In this document: one piece after another, positions 45,069-55,732 of the stretch
How positions within the stretch are numbered: the first letter of the stretch is position 1
Layout: every line of letters begins with the position of its first letter
Source of the DNA: Ceratobasidium sp. AG-K
Taxonomy: Eukaryota > Basidiomycota > Agaricomycetes > Cantharellales > Ceratobasidiaceae
DNA length: 64,000 bases
NCBI GenBank assembly: GCA_037039685.1
Contig: JAWNGF010000003.1
Coordinates: 3,286,001-3,350,000, forward strand
Reading direction: 5' to 3'
The notes under the pieces: generated by a model
Databases searched by the model: none
What the model saw: only the letters and a program-made list of their open reading frames with translations
What the model was told of the DNA's origin: nothing
Position numbers and translations under genes: made by a program

Positions 45069-45704
45069 CAAGTTGGCTTTTGCTGATGGAGCTCAGGGAT
45101 GAAAGTATCGCACAGAACAATGACCTGATGAAAATCAAGCGCGAGTCGCCCCACCGATGGGTTTCACCGTTTTCCTGACCAATCTTTGCCCCAAATACAG
45201 TATAACTCCGCCTGGTTTGAAAGTCCGCCAAGCGAAGTCAAGCACGTGAAAGTTCGAGAGCAGTATAGACCATTAGAAAGGCAAATCCCTTCAATGGGCG
45301 GGAGCTACTGATATAGTAGGTATGCATGTTGGGCTAAGCGGTTCTCGTAAACCCTATCACGAACCTTGTGCAGTACGTCGCACAGGTTTCTACAAATCAG
45401 CAAATTCAGGGTACGCACAATTTTACGATGGTTGCCCCACGCGGGTATAAAGCGGCATTCCGCCTGGAACGTGGATAGGTATCTGCCGTCTTTTGCACAA
45501 GAGAGCCTATAACGATTGATATCAAATCAGATGGACCCTACGCTTCATTCCTATGTGGATGAGGTACCAAGGTGCGTTCCATCAGTTATGATCTAACAAT
45601 GCTTCCTGTAACTCACGTTTATGAAAACTACAAAGAACTCAGTCATCCTTTCATACTGGGTCTGAAACGGAAGAAGATACGACACATGAAGGTTAGTAAA
45701 CTAA
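45069..45704. other. Intergenic, upstream of TPR-CHAT gene 3
   Basis: No supported gene; presumed to include the promoter of TPR-CHAT gene 3. Confidence 0.35.
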
Positions 45705-45950
45705 ATGGTTATGTTTTTATGCACAACATTGACATCGCTGCTTGAAGGGGTATATGCGCCGCAGACAGGCAGCTCGAACAGTAATTCAGGTAGCAAAAGG
45801 CTCGAAGAAATCCCACTTGGCATACCTACTCGCCATGATGAATTGAATGCCAATGGGAGCCAGCGCACAGAAAACCACTTGACCCACATTGGCGTCGCGG
45901 GTCCCCTCACCGCGTCAAAGAACCAGACAGATAGCAGGTTTGTGGGCTGT
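45705..45950 (+). CDS. Possible 5' exon of TPR-CHAT gene 3
   Basis: 83-codon open frame with a Ser/Asn/Gly-rich stretch (GSSNSNSGSKRLEEIPLGIP) similar in composition and spacing to the probable 5' exon of gene 2 (ESGSHQLSVPIQI). The donor is not resolved; the matching acceptor is TTCTCTAG ending at 46015. Confidence 0.3.
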
Positions 45951-46055
45951 TGTTGACTCAGGGTTTACGCGAATCGAGAGAGTATCACGTCTACTGACGA
46001 GGCTGTATTCTCTAGTCCAAGGTCCAAGGATCCGGAGCAGTGCAAACAACTCTTT

Positions 46056-49000
46056 ATGGCTGGTACCTCAGCATATTGTAGATTTCAAGAAACAGATGTA
46101 GTCGAAGACATCAACAAGGCTATCGATTTCTGGGAAAAAATTCTCGCCCTCAAGCCTGACCCCTATGGCCTCGCACATGGGCCAGCTGTACATAGTAACC
46201 TCGGATTAGCGTACATTGGTCGGTTCGAACGTATAGGGGAACTGTCAGATCTACGATTAGCAATCACTTCCGGGACACAGGCGGTCACACTTACTCCCAA
46301 AGAGCATCCAGACAAACCAGGGAGACTCAATAACCTTGGACTCGCATATGGGAAATCTTTTGGGCACTGCGGCGAGCTTTCAGATCTCCAAAGGGCAATT
46401 GAATTAGGTGAAGAGGCCATCGCACTCACCCCTGATGGTAACCCAGGCAAATCTGGAAGGTTGATTAACCTTGCGAACTCATATCGGAGTCGATTCAAGC
46501 GTCTGGGCGAGGTTTTAGACTTAAACAAAGCATTGGATTGCGCACTCCAGGCTACCTGCCTTGTTGCTGATGGTCACCCTGACAAGCCTGCAAGACTTAG
46601 CGACCTGGGTGTTTCGTACAGGAATCGATTTGATCACCTGGGTGATCTCGCGGATTTGGATAAGTCAATTGAGTATGGAGCGCAAGCCGCTTTACTCACC
46701 ACCAGTGGCCATCGAAATAAGCCAACTATTCTCTCCAACTTAGGGATGTCATACGAGACGCGGTTCAAGCGTCTGGGCAATCTTCCGGATTTAGATGAAT
46801 CAATCAAATGTGGGGCAGAAGCCGTTTCGCTCACTGCCAGAAATCATTCAGGGCGACCAGGAAGGCTCAACAACCTAGGAAGCTCATATTTGGCCCGTTT
46901 CAAGCGTCTGGGCGTGATTTCGGATTTGGAAAAGGCAATCGAATGCGGATCACAGGCCGTTTCACTCACTCCAGATCATCATCCGAATTTGTCTGGAAGA
47001 CTTGGCAACCTTGGGAACTCATACCAAGCTCGATTTGAACAGTTTGGCGAGCGTTCGGATCTGGACGAGGCGATCAAACATGGTGAACAGGCTATTGTAC
47101 TCACCCCTGATGGCCACCTGGGCAAACCGGGAAGACTTAGTGACCTTGGAGTCTCGTACACGACCAGGTTTGGCCAACTAGGCGAGCTCTCGTATCTCAA
47201 CAGAGGAATTGAATGCGTCGAACGGGCTAACCTGCTCACCCCTGACGACCACCCAGACAAGCCAGATAGATTAAGCACTCTTGGCGCCTCTTACCAAACT
47301 CGGTTCGAGAGGCTCGGAGATGCTTCAGACTTGAACTTGGCAATCGAATACTGTGCTCAGGCAACCACGCTCACCCCCAATGGTCACCCAAATAAGCCAA
47401 AAGTGCTTGGAAGTCTTGCGATGTCCTACCTCAGCCGGTTCAAGGCGCTCGGCAAGGTTTCAGATCTCAATATGACAATAGAATACGGAGAAGAAGGTAT
47501 TCTTCTGACTCCTGATGACCACCGAGACAAGCCAGGAGCTCTCAACAACCTGGGAATCTCATACCAGAACCGCTTTGAAGTTCTTGGCGAGCTTTCCGAT
47601 ATACACAAAGCAATAGAATACGGAGTGCAGGCCGTTCGCCTCACTCCCCGTGGCCGCCCAGGCAAGCCGGGGAGCCTCAGCAACCTTCTTGCTTCATACC
47701 TAAGGCGCTATGAACCTCTCCATGACCTTTCCGACCTTAACAAAGCAATCGAATGTGGGGTGCAAGCTGTTGCACTCACACCTGACGACCTTGAAATTGA
47801 TCCAAGGACGCTCAACAACCTCGGAGTGTCGTACAATACTCGTTTTGAGCGACTGGGTGAGCTTACGGATCTAAATAAAGCGATTGAGTGCAACTCCAAG
47901 GCCGTTTTATCCACACCTGATTGTCACCCCGGCAAGCCAAGAAAACTCAGTAACCTAGGAGCTTCATATCAGATGCGCTTCGAGCGCCTTGGCGAGCCTT
48001 CAGACTTGGATAAAGCGCTCACATGCTATGTGGAGGCCATCACTCTTACTCCAGATAGCCATTCAGAAAGGGCCAGGAATCTTAGCAGCCTTGCATCCTC
48101 CTACTTGACTTTGTTTGAGAGTCGAGGAGAAATCGAAAGCTTGGACAAAGCGGTTGAGTATGGAGAGAAGGCTGTTGCACTGATCCCAAACGGGCATCCC
48201 GACAAGCCAACAGCCCTTAACAACCTTGGCGGCTCATATCAAGCTGCGTTCAACCGCCTGGGAGACCTTTCATTCTTCAGCAAAGCAATCAAGTGTGCAG
48301 ACCAGGCGGTTATATTGACCCCCGATGGCCACTCAAGCAAACCTGGTAGACTAGTCAACTCCGGAAGATTATATCGACAGCGGTTTGAGCGTCTCGGAGA
48401 CCCGTTAGACAGGGGTTCCGCAGTTGCTTCATTCAGGAAAGCTGTGCAATCATCGAACGGAGCTCCGTTTGATAGGCTTAGAGCATGTCTTCACTGGATG
48501 CAATTACCCTCAGTCGAGGCCGATCTCCATCCGGCATACCAACACGCTATGGAGCTGCTTCCTCAGGTGATCTGGGTTGGCACCACTATAAAGCGTCGTT
48601 ACGAGCTCGTAGCGCAAATCGGAGCCTTAGCTACGGAAGCAGCATCTCATGCCATTGCCCATGGGGCCTACGATACCGCTCTCGAGTGGCTCGAAGCGGG
48701 CCGCTCCATGGTTTGGGGACAGATCACCCAGCTACGTACACCATTTGATCAGCTCGCCGCCCACAACATCGAACTCGCGTGGCAACTTCGGGAGGTGGCT
48801 GGTAAGCTTGAGCATGCAGGGACTCGTTTACCTCTGGATGCGTCGTTCGAGCTTGATAGCCGTAACCTGGATGAAGAAGCAAACACGCATTTGGAATTAG
48901 CAATGAAGTGGGATACACTTCTGAAGGACGCCCGCTCTATCCCGGGGCTCGAAGAGTTCCTGTCCGCTCCCAAGTCACCCGACCTACGTGGTGCGGCTAA

Positions 49001-50119
49001 ACATCAGCCCATCGCGGTCATCAACATTCACGAGTCTCGCTGTGACGCTCTAATACTGCAGCCCGGAAGTAATTCTATCGCTCATGTTCCTTTGCCAATG
49101 TTCTCACTTGAAAACGCGACGACTGCACGCGAGAACCTGGTATCACTCGTCGGTCATCGGGGTTTCAAAAAGGCTGGCAAGCATGGTTCTATGGACGGCA
49201 AGTCCGGGTCAATGGAGGCATCATTGAGAGGCTTATGGTTGGGTGTTGTCAAGCCTGTGCTCGACTTTCTTGGTTTCACGGTACGTACCTTTCAGCGCAG
49301 AATATATGCGCTGTGCTAACTGTGCATGTCTAGCCGAAACCTCACGCCGACCAACTTCCACACATTACTTGGTGTACGACTGGCATTCTCTCATTCCTTC
49401 CACTCCACGCCGCTGGGTGCTATGACCAATCGATGTCCAATACGTTCAATTGCGTGATATCCTCATATACGCCATCGCTTAGCGCCTTGCTGAAGAGCCA
49501 GTCGCAAGCTCCCGACGGACGCTCTGGAATCGTCGCCGTCGGCCAGGAGCATACAGCCGGCTTCAACATTTTACCATGCGTCTATGACGAGCTCAGGGTC
49601 ATCAAACACCGCTCCAGCGACAGTTCGTACTTGCAGCTAGAGGGCAGCGAAGCTACCGTAGATCGGGTATTGGAAGCAATGGAACGGCACAGCTGGGTCC
49701 ACCTAGCCTGTCACGGGACGCAGCACACATCGGACCCGACCCAGAGCGCCTTTCTTCTGAACGGTGGCGGTCTCACGCTAGCTGCCATTACGAAAAGGTC
49801 GTTTGCAAACAAGGGACTGGCGTTTCTCTCTGCTTGTCAGACTGCAATGGGAGACAAGAACATCCCGGACGAGGCGGTCCATCTAGCTGCAGGGATGCTG
49901 ATGGCGGGGTACCCGAGCGTGATTGGGACAATGTGGAGTATTGCTGATGAGGATGGTCCGGAGGTCGCCGATCTAGTATACGCGGAGCTACTCAAGGATG
50001 GGGTTATGGATTACACAAAGGCGGCAAGCGCGCTGCACAGGGCGGTCGCTCAGCTGCGCACCAAGGTCGGACAGCAGGCGATTGCGAGATGGGCGCCATT
50101 CATCCACATTGGTTTGTAA
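46056..50119 (+). CDS. TPR-CHAT protein 3 (two main exons)
   Basis: Third paralogue. Main exon runs to 49280, a 53-nt intron (49281-49333, GTACGT...GTCTAG, branch-like GCTAAC) follows, and the CHAT exon is 49334-50119. Because 53 is not a multiple of three, splicing is required to reach the CHAT domain. About 1,336 residues from Met 46056; the frame is open further upstream to 45957 and an acceptor at 46015 (TTCTCTAG) aligned with gene 2 suggests the coding exon really begins at 46016. Sixteen divergent 45-residue TPR-like units, then a linker (LEWLEAGRSMVWGQITQLRT), then CHAT with HLACHG and LSACQTAMGD and terminal RWAPFIHIGL. Repeat units differ strongly from one another, unlike gene 2. Predicted intracellular sensor-protease; substrate unknown. 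Confidence 0.88.
49281..49333 (+). other. Intron at TPR/CHAT boundary of gene 3
   Basis: 53-nt phase-0 GT-AG intron with branch-like GCTAAC; its removal restores the frame into the CHAT domain. Homologous in position to those of genes 1 and 2. Confidence 0.85.
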
Positions 50120-50595
50120 TGGAATAATGTAGATGAGGTTTTCCGAGTCTTATGTATGCGTGTAAATCGGTGGTCGGGGGGTAAATTGGTAACAATACGT
50201 GCATTATCGGCAAAAAGTCCAAAACATGCGAAAACGCCACATGAATTGCTGACATTTCGGGGGTTTGTGAAACGTTACAACTGGTTAAAACGTCTTCTGA
50301 TCGACTGTAGCGAACTGTCTATCCCGAACAGACCATTAAAATTGCTTGTAACGTTCCACAATGGCCCAAAATCGGTCTGACATTTGACGGACCTTTGCCA
50401 ATGTCATGATTGGAATTTGGACGACAGTCCCGCGAGCCTGATTGAGCTCAGCCCCCAAGTCACGTGTCATCAATTTTTATTTCTATTTTGAATACATCTT
50501 TAACGAGCTACATGAACGCGAGGTCAAACCGCTCGTGGACCAAGTCCAGACGGCCGAAGCACCACGTGTCATCAAAATACCACTTACGCTCGACC

Positions 50596-53084
50596 ATGGC
50601 TGACCGCCAGAACGAGAACCGCGCACCTCGAGTCAAGAACAGGGCGCCGGCCACCGTTCAGACCACCGCGGAGCAACTCCTTCGCGGGACGCAGGAACGA
50701 CAGGGCACTTCATTCGGGGCGCCCAAACAGGGAGTCGAGGACTTTGAAGAGCTCCACGAATACCATGGTTGAAACGCAAAGAGTTCGAGGAACTGATCCG
50801 GAAAACGCGGGAGAGTGTCAAATAGTGGCAGTCGTATGCAAGCTGGGAGGCTAGCTGAGCTATACGGAAATGGTGAGTGACGAGGGGTAAATTTGAACTG
50901 CTGCTAAGACTTGTACAGGAACTCAAAGCGAGGAACGTGCAACACTCTCGCAATCTGTTTGACCGAGCAGTCACTCTACTCCCACGAGTCGACCAGCTCT
51001 GGTGCAAGTACGTGTATCTCGAGGAACTTCTCCAAAACGTCCCCGGTGCGCGACAGGTGTTTGAGCGATGGATGGCCTGGGAACCAGATGACAAGGCGTG
51101 GCAGGCGTAAATCAAGCTCGAGGAGCGCTACAACGAGTTGGACCGTGCCTCCGCGATATACGCACGCTGGGCTGCGATTCGACCTGAACCTCGTGTGTGG
51201 GTCAAGTGGGGCAAGTTTGAAGAGGAACGAGGGAAGCTTGACAAGGCCCGGGAGGTTTTCCAAACGGCGCTAGAGTTTTTCGGAGATGGGGCAGAAGAGG
51301 TGGCACATGCACAGGCGGTGTTTGCTGCTTTTGCCAAGATGGAGACGAGATTAAAGGAGTATGATCGCGCTCGGGTGATCTACAAGGTACGTCGGTGCAG
51401 CTAGATCAGCTAGTGCGTGATGCTAACTATCTTGCAGTTTGCTCTGTCGCGCGTTCCCCGATCCATCTCAGCCCCGCTCTTCGCTGCCTATACCAAGTTC
51501 GAGAAACAGCATGGCGAGCGCTCTGGTGCCGAAGCTGCAGTCCTTGGCCGTCGCCGCATCCAATACGAGGACGAGCTACAACAGGATTCGCGTAATTATG
51601 ATGTCTGGTTCGACTATACTCGTCTGGAGGAAGAAGCCTACCGAGCTGCCAAGGAGGATGGGCTGGACGTCAGCGGCAGTGGGTCAGGAGAAGCAGGAAG
51701 CGTCGAACGTGTACGGGACGTGTATGAGCGAGCCGTGGCGCAGATACCTCCTGGTGGAGAAAAACGGCATTGGAGGAGATATATCTTCCTGTGGTTAAAC
51801 TATGCCGTATTTGAGGAAATGGAGACCAAGGTGAGTCGACTGCTTTTGTGCCCTTGGTCGTACTCGTCACTCAAATTTTCTACAGGACGTATCTCGAGCG
51901 CGTCAAATCTATACCACGGCGATCAAGGTCGTTCCCCCCGACAGTTCACGTTTGCCAAACTCTGGATTATGGCGGCTCGTTTCGAGATTAGGCAACTTGA
52001 TCTTACGGCTGCGAGAAAACTACTTGGTGCGGCGATCGGAATGTGTCCCAAGGAAGCGCTGTTCAAGGGATACATTCAACTCGAGCTGGAGGTGAGTTTT
52101 ATTACTGGTCTTTTGCCCGCCTCTACTAACCTGTCTTCATAGTTACGAGAGTTTGACCGAGTCCGCAAACTATACGAAAAATACCTCGAGGCAAGTCATC
52201 CCGCGCCCTTGCACTCCTGAATGCCACAATGCTAATCCCTCCATAGTACGACCCCACAAACACCTCGGCCTGGATCCGTTTCGCCGAACTCGAAACCGCC
52301 CTCGGCGACCTCGCCCGCACACGCGCCCTCTTTGAACTCGCCATTTCCCAATCCGCCCTCGACATGCCTGAACTCCTCTGGAAAGCGTACATTGATTTCG
52401 AGTTTGAAGAACGCGAGCGCGAACGCACCCGGGCGCTCTACCGCCGCTTGTTGGAACGTACCGGCCATGTCAAGGTCTGGATCGCGTTTGCGCTGTTCGA
52501 GGCCGCGCGGATGGTCGGAGACGAGGACGAGGAAGGGGGTGAGGTGGAGACGTCCGAGGGTGATCCTGAAAAGGCGCGTGAGGTGTTCCAGGAGGGGTAT
52601 AATAGCCTCAGACAGCGTGGGCTCAAGGAAGAGGTGGGTTGCCATGTTTCGATTTTTTGCGGGATGTTTATGGGTTTTTAGCGAGTCGTGCTTTTGGAGT
52701 CGTGGAAGTCGTTCGAGGCGGAACATGGCACGGAAGAGCAGGTCGCCAAGGTGCAGGGCATGATGCCTCAAATCATCAAGCGGTGGCGCAAGGCCGACGA
52801 GAGTGGCGCACTCGAGGAATGTGCGTATCACCCTAATTCATCCCGCATTCCATTTCTCACACGGTCTGTTGATAGATTGGGACATGCTATTCGCCGACGA
52901 CGAGCGGGACGCGAATCCCACCTCGTTCAAACTCTTGCAAATGGCACGTGCCTGGAAAAATGCCCAGGCAAACACGGGTGCTGACTCGGACTCGGACGAG
53001 GATGCGGATGGAGAGGCGGACGGAGAGGCGGACGGAGTGCCAGCTGGAAAACCGGGACGTGCCGAGGACAGTGATTCGGAATGA
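50596..53084 (+). pseudogene. clf1: CLF1 / crooked-neck-like splicing factor, 5' end damaged
   Basis: Homologue of the HAT-repeat protein Clf1/Syf3 (crooked neck) of the Prp19-associated spliceosome complex. The N terminus ([27 protein letters not shown]) is diagnostic. Introns inferred at 50873-50918, 51387-51437, 51831-51885, 52092-52142, 52191-52246 (GC-AG), 52634-52681 and 52821-52875 give a continuous C-terminal part from about 51119 to the acidic tail ([13 protein letters not shown]) and TGA 53082-53084. The first 520 bp are broken: a one-base frameshift with TGA after HEYHG (about 50770), TAG near 50824, loss of roughly one HAT segment before SYTEM near 50855, and TAA at 51108. Either a decaying extra copy or, less likely, assembly error in an essential gene. 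Confidence 0.8.
52191..52246 (+). other. GC-AG intron in CLF1 locus
   Basis: The exon joins ...KYLE and YDPTNTSAW only if the donor is GAG|GCAAGT, a canonical GC-AG donor, with branch-like GCTAAT and acceptor CCATAG. Confidence 0.75.
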
Positions 53085-54337
53085 GTGTTTGGCTTGGTGC
53101 CGGTGCGTGCAAACGCGGGTCATGTAATTGGGATAACATTTTGTTTCAATACGAATTGTTTCATGATCTAAACCTCTGTTGGGCTCCGTTGCTGTGTAGT
53201 TTTCCCGCAGCGACCACTAAATGGTACCTCTACAATCGTTCCTGGTGGTGTCTCTGGAGTCTTCCGAATAGACATGGGGTCGAAGGCGTGCCCGCTACCT
53301 CCTCAAGTATGGAAAAGGTTTGCCTGGGTCGTGTCGAAGGATCATTTGTCTATGTCGGTTTGCTGAGTGCAATATGTTAGCGAGGGTCCACGAGTGCGGT
53401 TTACCCGAATCATACGCAGAATAAATCGCAATGTGTAATTGTGCACCAATGGTATACCAATACGCTCACGAATCTCTATATCGACCACACGAGGCCGACT
53501 TCAATGATTTTCATGCGATCGTCACACTGGCCCAGAGCTCGGACTTGGTCACTTGCCGGCCGATAACTTGCATCGACCCAAGCCCCTACTGGAATATCCA
53601 GGGGTTTGGACATATATTCAAGGCAGATATTGTTGGCTGGTCGCGGGGTGTGGGATGTGAATTCAGCAAGACCTGGTGGGTTCATGCGTATTACAAGGTT
53701 AATTGTGTTGGTGGTCAAGGATGCTAAACTTATTTCGATTGCTAAGACCAGCTCCTTGCATCACCGAGGTCGCGCCCGCTCAAGATGATAAGGCTCACAA
53801 GCCCACATCTGCCCTGCATATCTTGATTCACAGTGGTGCGTCGTGTTTTTGTCAACTGTTTTTTTTGCAGTGAAACTTACTAAGGTGCCGGGCGATGCAC
53901 ATACTGCAGCCTCCGACTCCAGTGATAGTAAATATATAAAGTTATACCTAACCTGATTTTAACTTACCCTGTATTCTCGAAACTGAGAATCTGTCATATA
54001 TGCGCATTTATTAGAGGTCTGCAAGTCAACAACGTGAATAAAAGCAACAAAAGTCCAAGTTGAGTTGTCATTATACAAAACGTATCGTGAACTCAAGAAA
54101 CAAACCGGCTAATACATTTCTCAATCAGACTAAAGTCTCGTCCTATGACTGTAGTCACAAGGTGTGCGCCGAAAAGTGCCAGATCAGCTTTCAGGGATAT
54201 GAGAGGCATTGATATTATGTGGTGCATCATGCTCGCCTTGGGCTGTGCTGTATGGAAGAGGTGAGTTGAGTTATTTATTTCAATCAGTGAGCAAGGAACT
54301 GAAGTGGCTCACTTGATTGCGGGGCCATAATGCTATT
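53085..54337. other. Intergenic, no supported gene
   Basis: One 98-codon open frame at 53431-53727 (Trp- and Cys-containing) has no recognisable motif. The rest is AT-richer. Confidence 0.4.
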
Positions 54338-55732
54338 TCAATCCCAATCCGGGGTACGCTGGTAGGAGTCCCTACTCCTGACTGCAACAATGGGACAAAC
54401 CTCAGTTAGGGCGAGCTCGGCGTCCGAATCCGACAACTCGTTCTTTCCGTCTCGCACGAACCCCCAGAGCACGAGCATCTTGACCGGATGGCGCTGGATA
54501 ATCCTCTGGATGGGAGTCAAGTGAATAATACCTCCACGGACATATAAAGCATCTAGACGATACCCATTATGATGATTATTGCAAGTGCACAAGTCCGAGC
54601 TCGCTTTCTCATCATCGGATGGGATCCACGCAATATCCTGCAAGAATAGCTCACGAAGGCAAGGGAGCACATGAAGGATTTGGTCCATGGTCTGGCCAAG
54701 ATTTTTCCGGCGTTGTGGTCTTGGCCGAGTCGGCGCTATCACGTGGAGCCTGGTGATATTGGAGCGCATAAAGAACTCTGGTATTTCGGTGTTGTTCAAT
54801 CGTACTGGTTGGCTATGGACCTTCAATGAGAAACGGAGTGGTTGCGGACCAGGGGTAATCAAGCGGGTGACGGTGCCGACTTCGCTGTACCGTAGTGAAG
54901 GTACACACAGTGCTTCAAGTAGCGGGAGATGGACGGGAGGTATCGCTGCTTGCGAAGATGGGGTTAGTTTTAGACCAAAATGGAAGATGCGAAGCCCAGG
55001 GCTTGCTGTTAAAATACGGGCGAGGTCAGCATCCGCAATCAAAGCTTGCGAATGGTTCACATCGCGGGTTAGATAAAGCTCGACTAGATCACAGTAAGCT
55101 GGACTTGTCCAGGTAAAGTAAACACCGTGGAGCCTTAGAGACTTGACAGGAAGAAGCACGGTGTGCAGTACTTGTGATGAAACACTCAAGCGAAGCCCGG
55201 CACGATGGGGGTCGTCAGCGCACTGGATGAAAATTGGGATATTCCACTGGAAGTGTAGATATAACTCGGTAAGAACACCTGGTTCACATTTACTGAAGCA
55301 GTCATCGAGGATTTCAATTTTGTCTCCCTGATATGAAGAGGATACCCCGTGTTCGAGTGACAGTGCACGCATCCGTGTCGCCATAGAACCAAGTAGCTTG
55401 GCAAGTGAACCGTCACATTGATACTTGGGTCTGTTTTGCTCGACAATGTGAATATCCAACGGCGCCCCAGACGCTTGTTTTACCATGTTTTGCATACGAG
55501 AAGCAAAGAAGCTAGTCTGCTGGGAGTCGAGAGGGATCAGATCGATGTGAGTCCAAAGGCTGGGTGTATTAAGCACGAGATGGCGCCAGCGGGAGTTTAT
55601 GTGCGATAGTAGCTCGGGGTATCTTGCACTCGGGGATTTAGAGTAACATTGCTCAGCGATGCAAGAACCAGAGATGACTGCGTGACGGAATATATGGATG
55701 AGGATTTCGGGAGGGAATGAATCTATAAGCAT
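54338..55732 (-). CDS. F-box domain protein
   Basis: 464-residue single-exon protein from ATG 55732 (the frame is open three codons further, but the first ATG is used). N-terminal F-box (SFPPEILIHIFRHAV, then SRWRHLVLNTPSLWTHIDL), the Skp1-binding module of SCF ubiquitin ligases. The rest is irregular leucine-rich sequence typical of the large agaricomycete F-box family, which selects unknown substrates. No lesions seen. Only the F-box assignment is firm. Confidence 0.85.
   Translation of the reverse strand: MLIDSFPPEILIHIFRHAVISGSCIAEQCYSKSPSARYPELLSHINSRWRHLVLNTPSLWTHIDLIPLDSQQTSFFASRMQNMVKQASGAPLDIHIVEQNRPKYQCDGSLAKLLGSMATRMRALSLEHGVSSSYQGDKIEILDDCFSKCEPGVLTELYLHFQWNIPIFIQCADDPHRAGLRLSVSSQVLHTVLLPVKSLRLHGVYFTWTSPAYCDLVELYLTRDVNHSQALIADADLARILTASPGLRIFHFGLKLTPSSQAAIPPVHLPLLEALCVPSLRYSEVGTVTRLITPGPQPLRFSLKVHSQPVRLNNTEIPEFFMRSNITRLHVIAPTRPRPQRRKNLGQTMDQILHVLPCLRELFLQDIAWIPSDDEKASSDLCTCNNHHNGYRLDALYVRGGIIHLTPIQRIIQRHPVKMLVLWGFVRDGKNELSDSDAELALTEVCPIVAVRSRDSYQRTPDWD

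Noticed and set aside
53431..53727. 98-residue plus-strand ORF as a secreted effector gene
   Set aside because: No N-terminal signal peptide, no regular Cys pattern and no supporting context.
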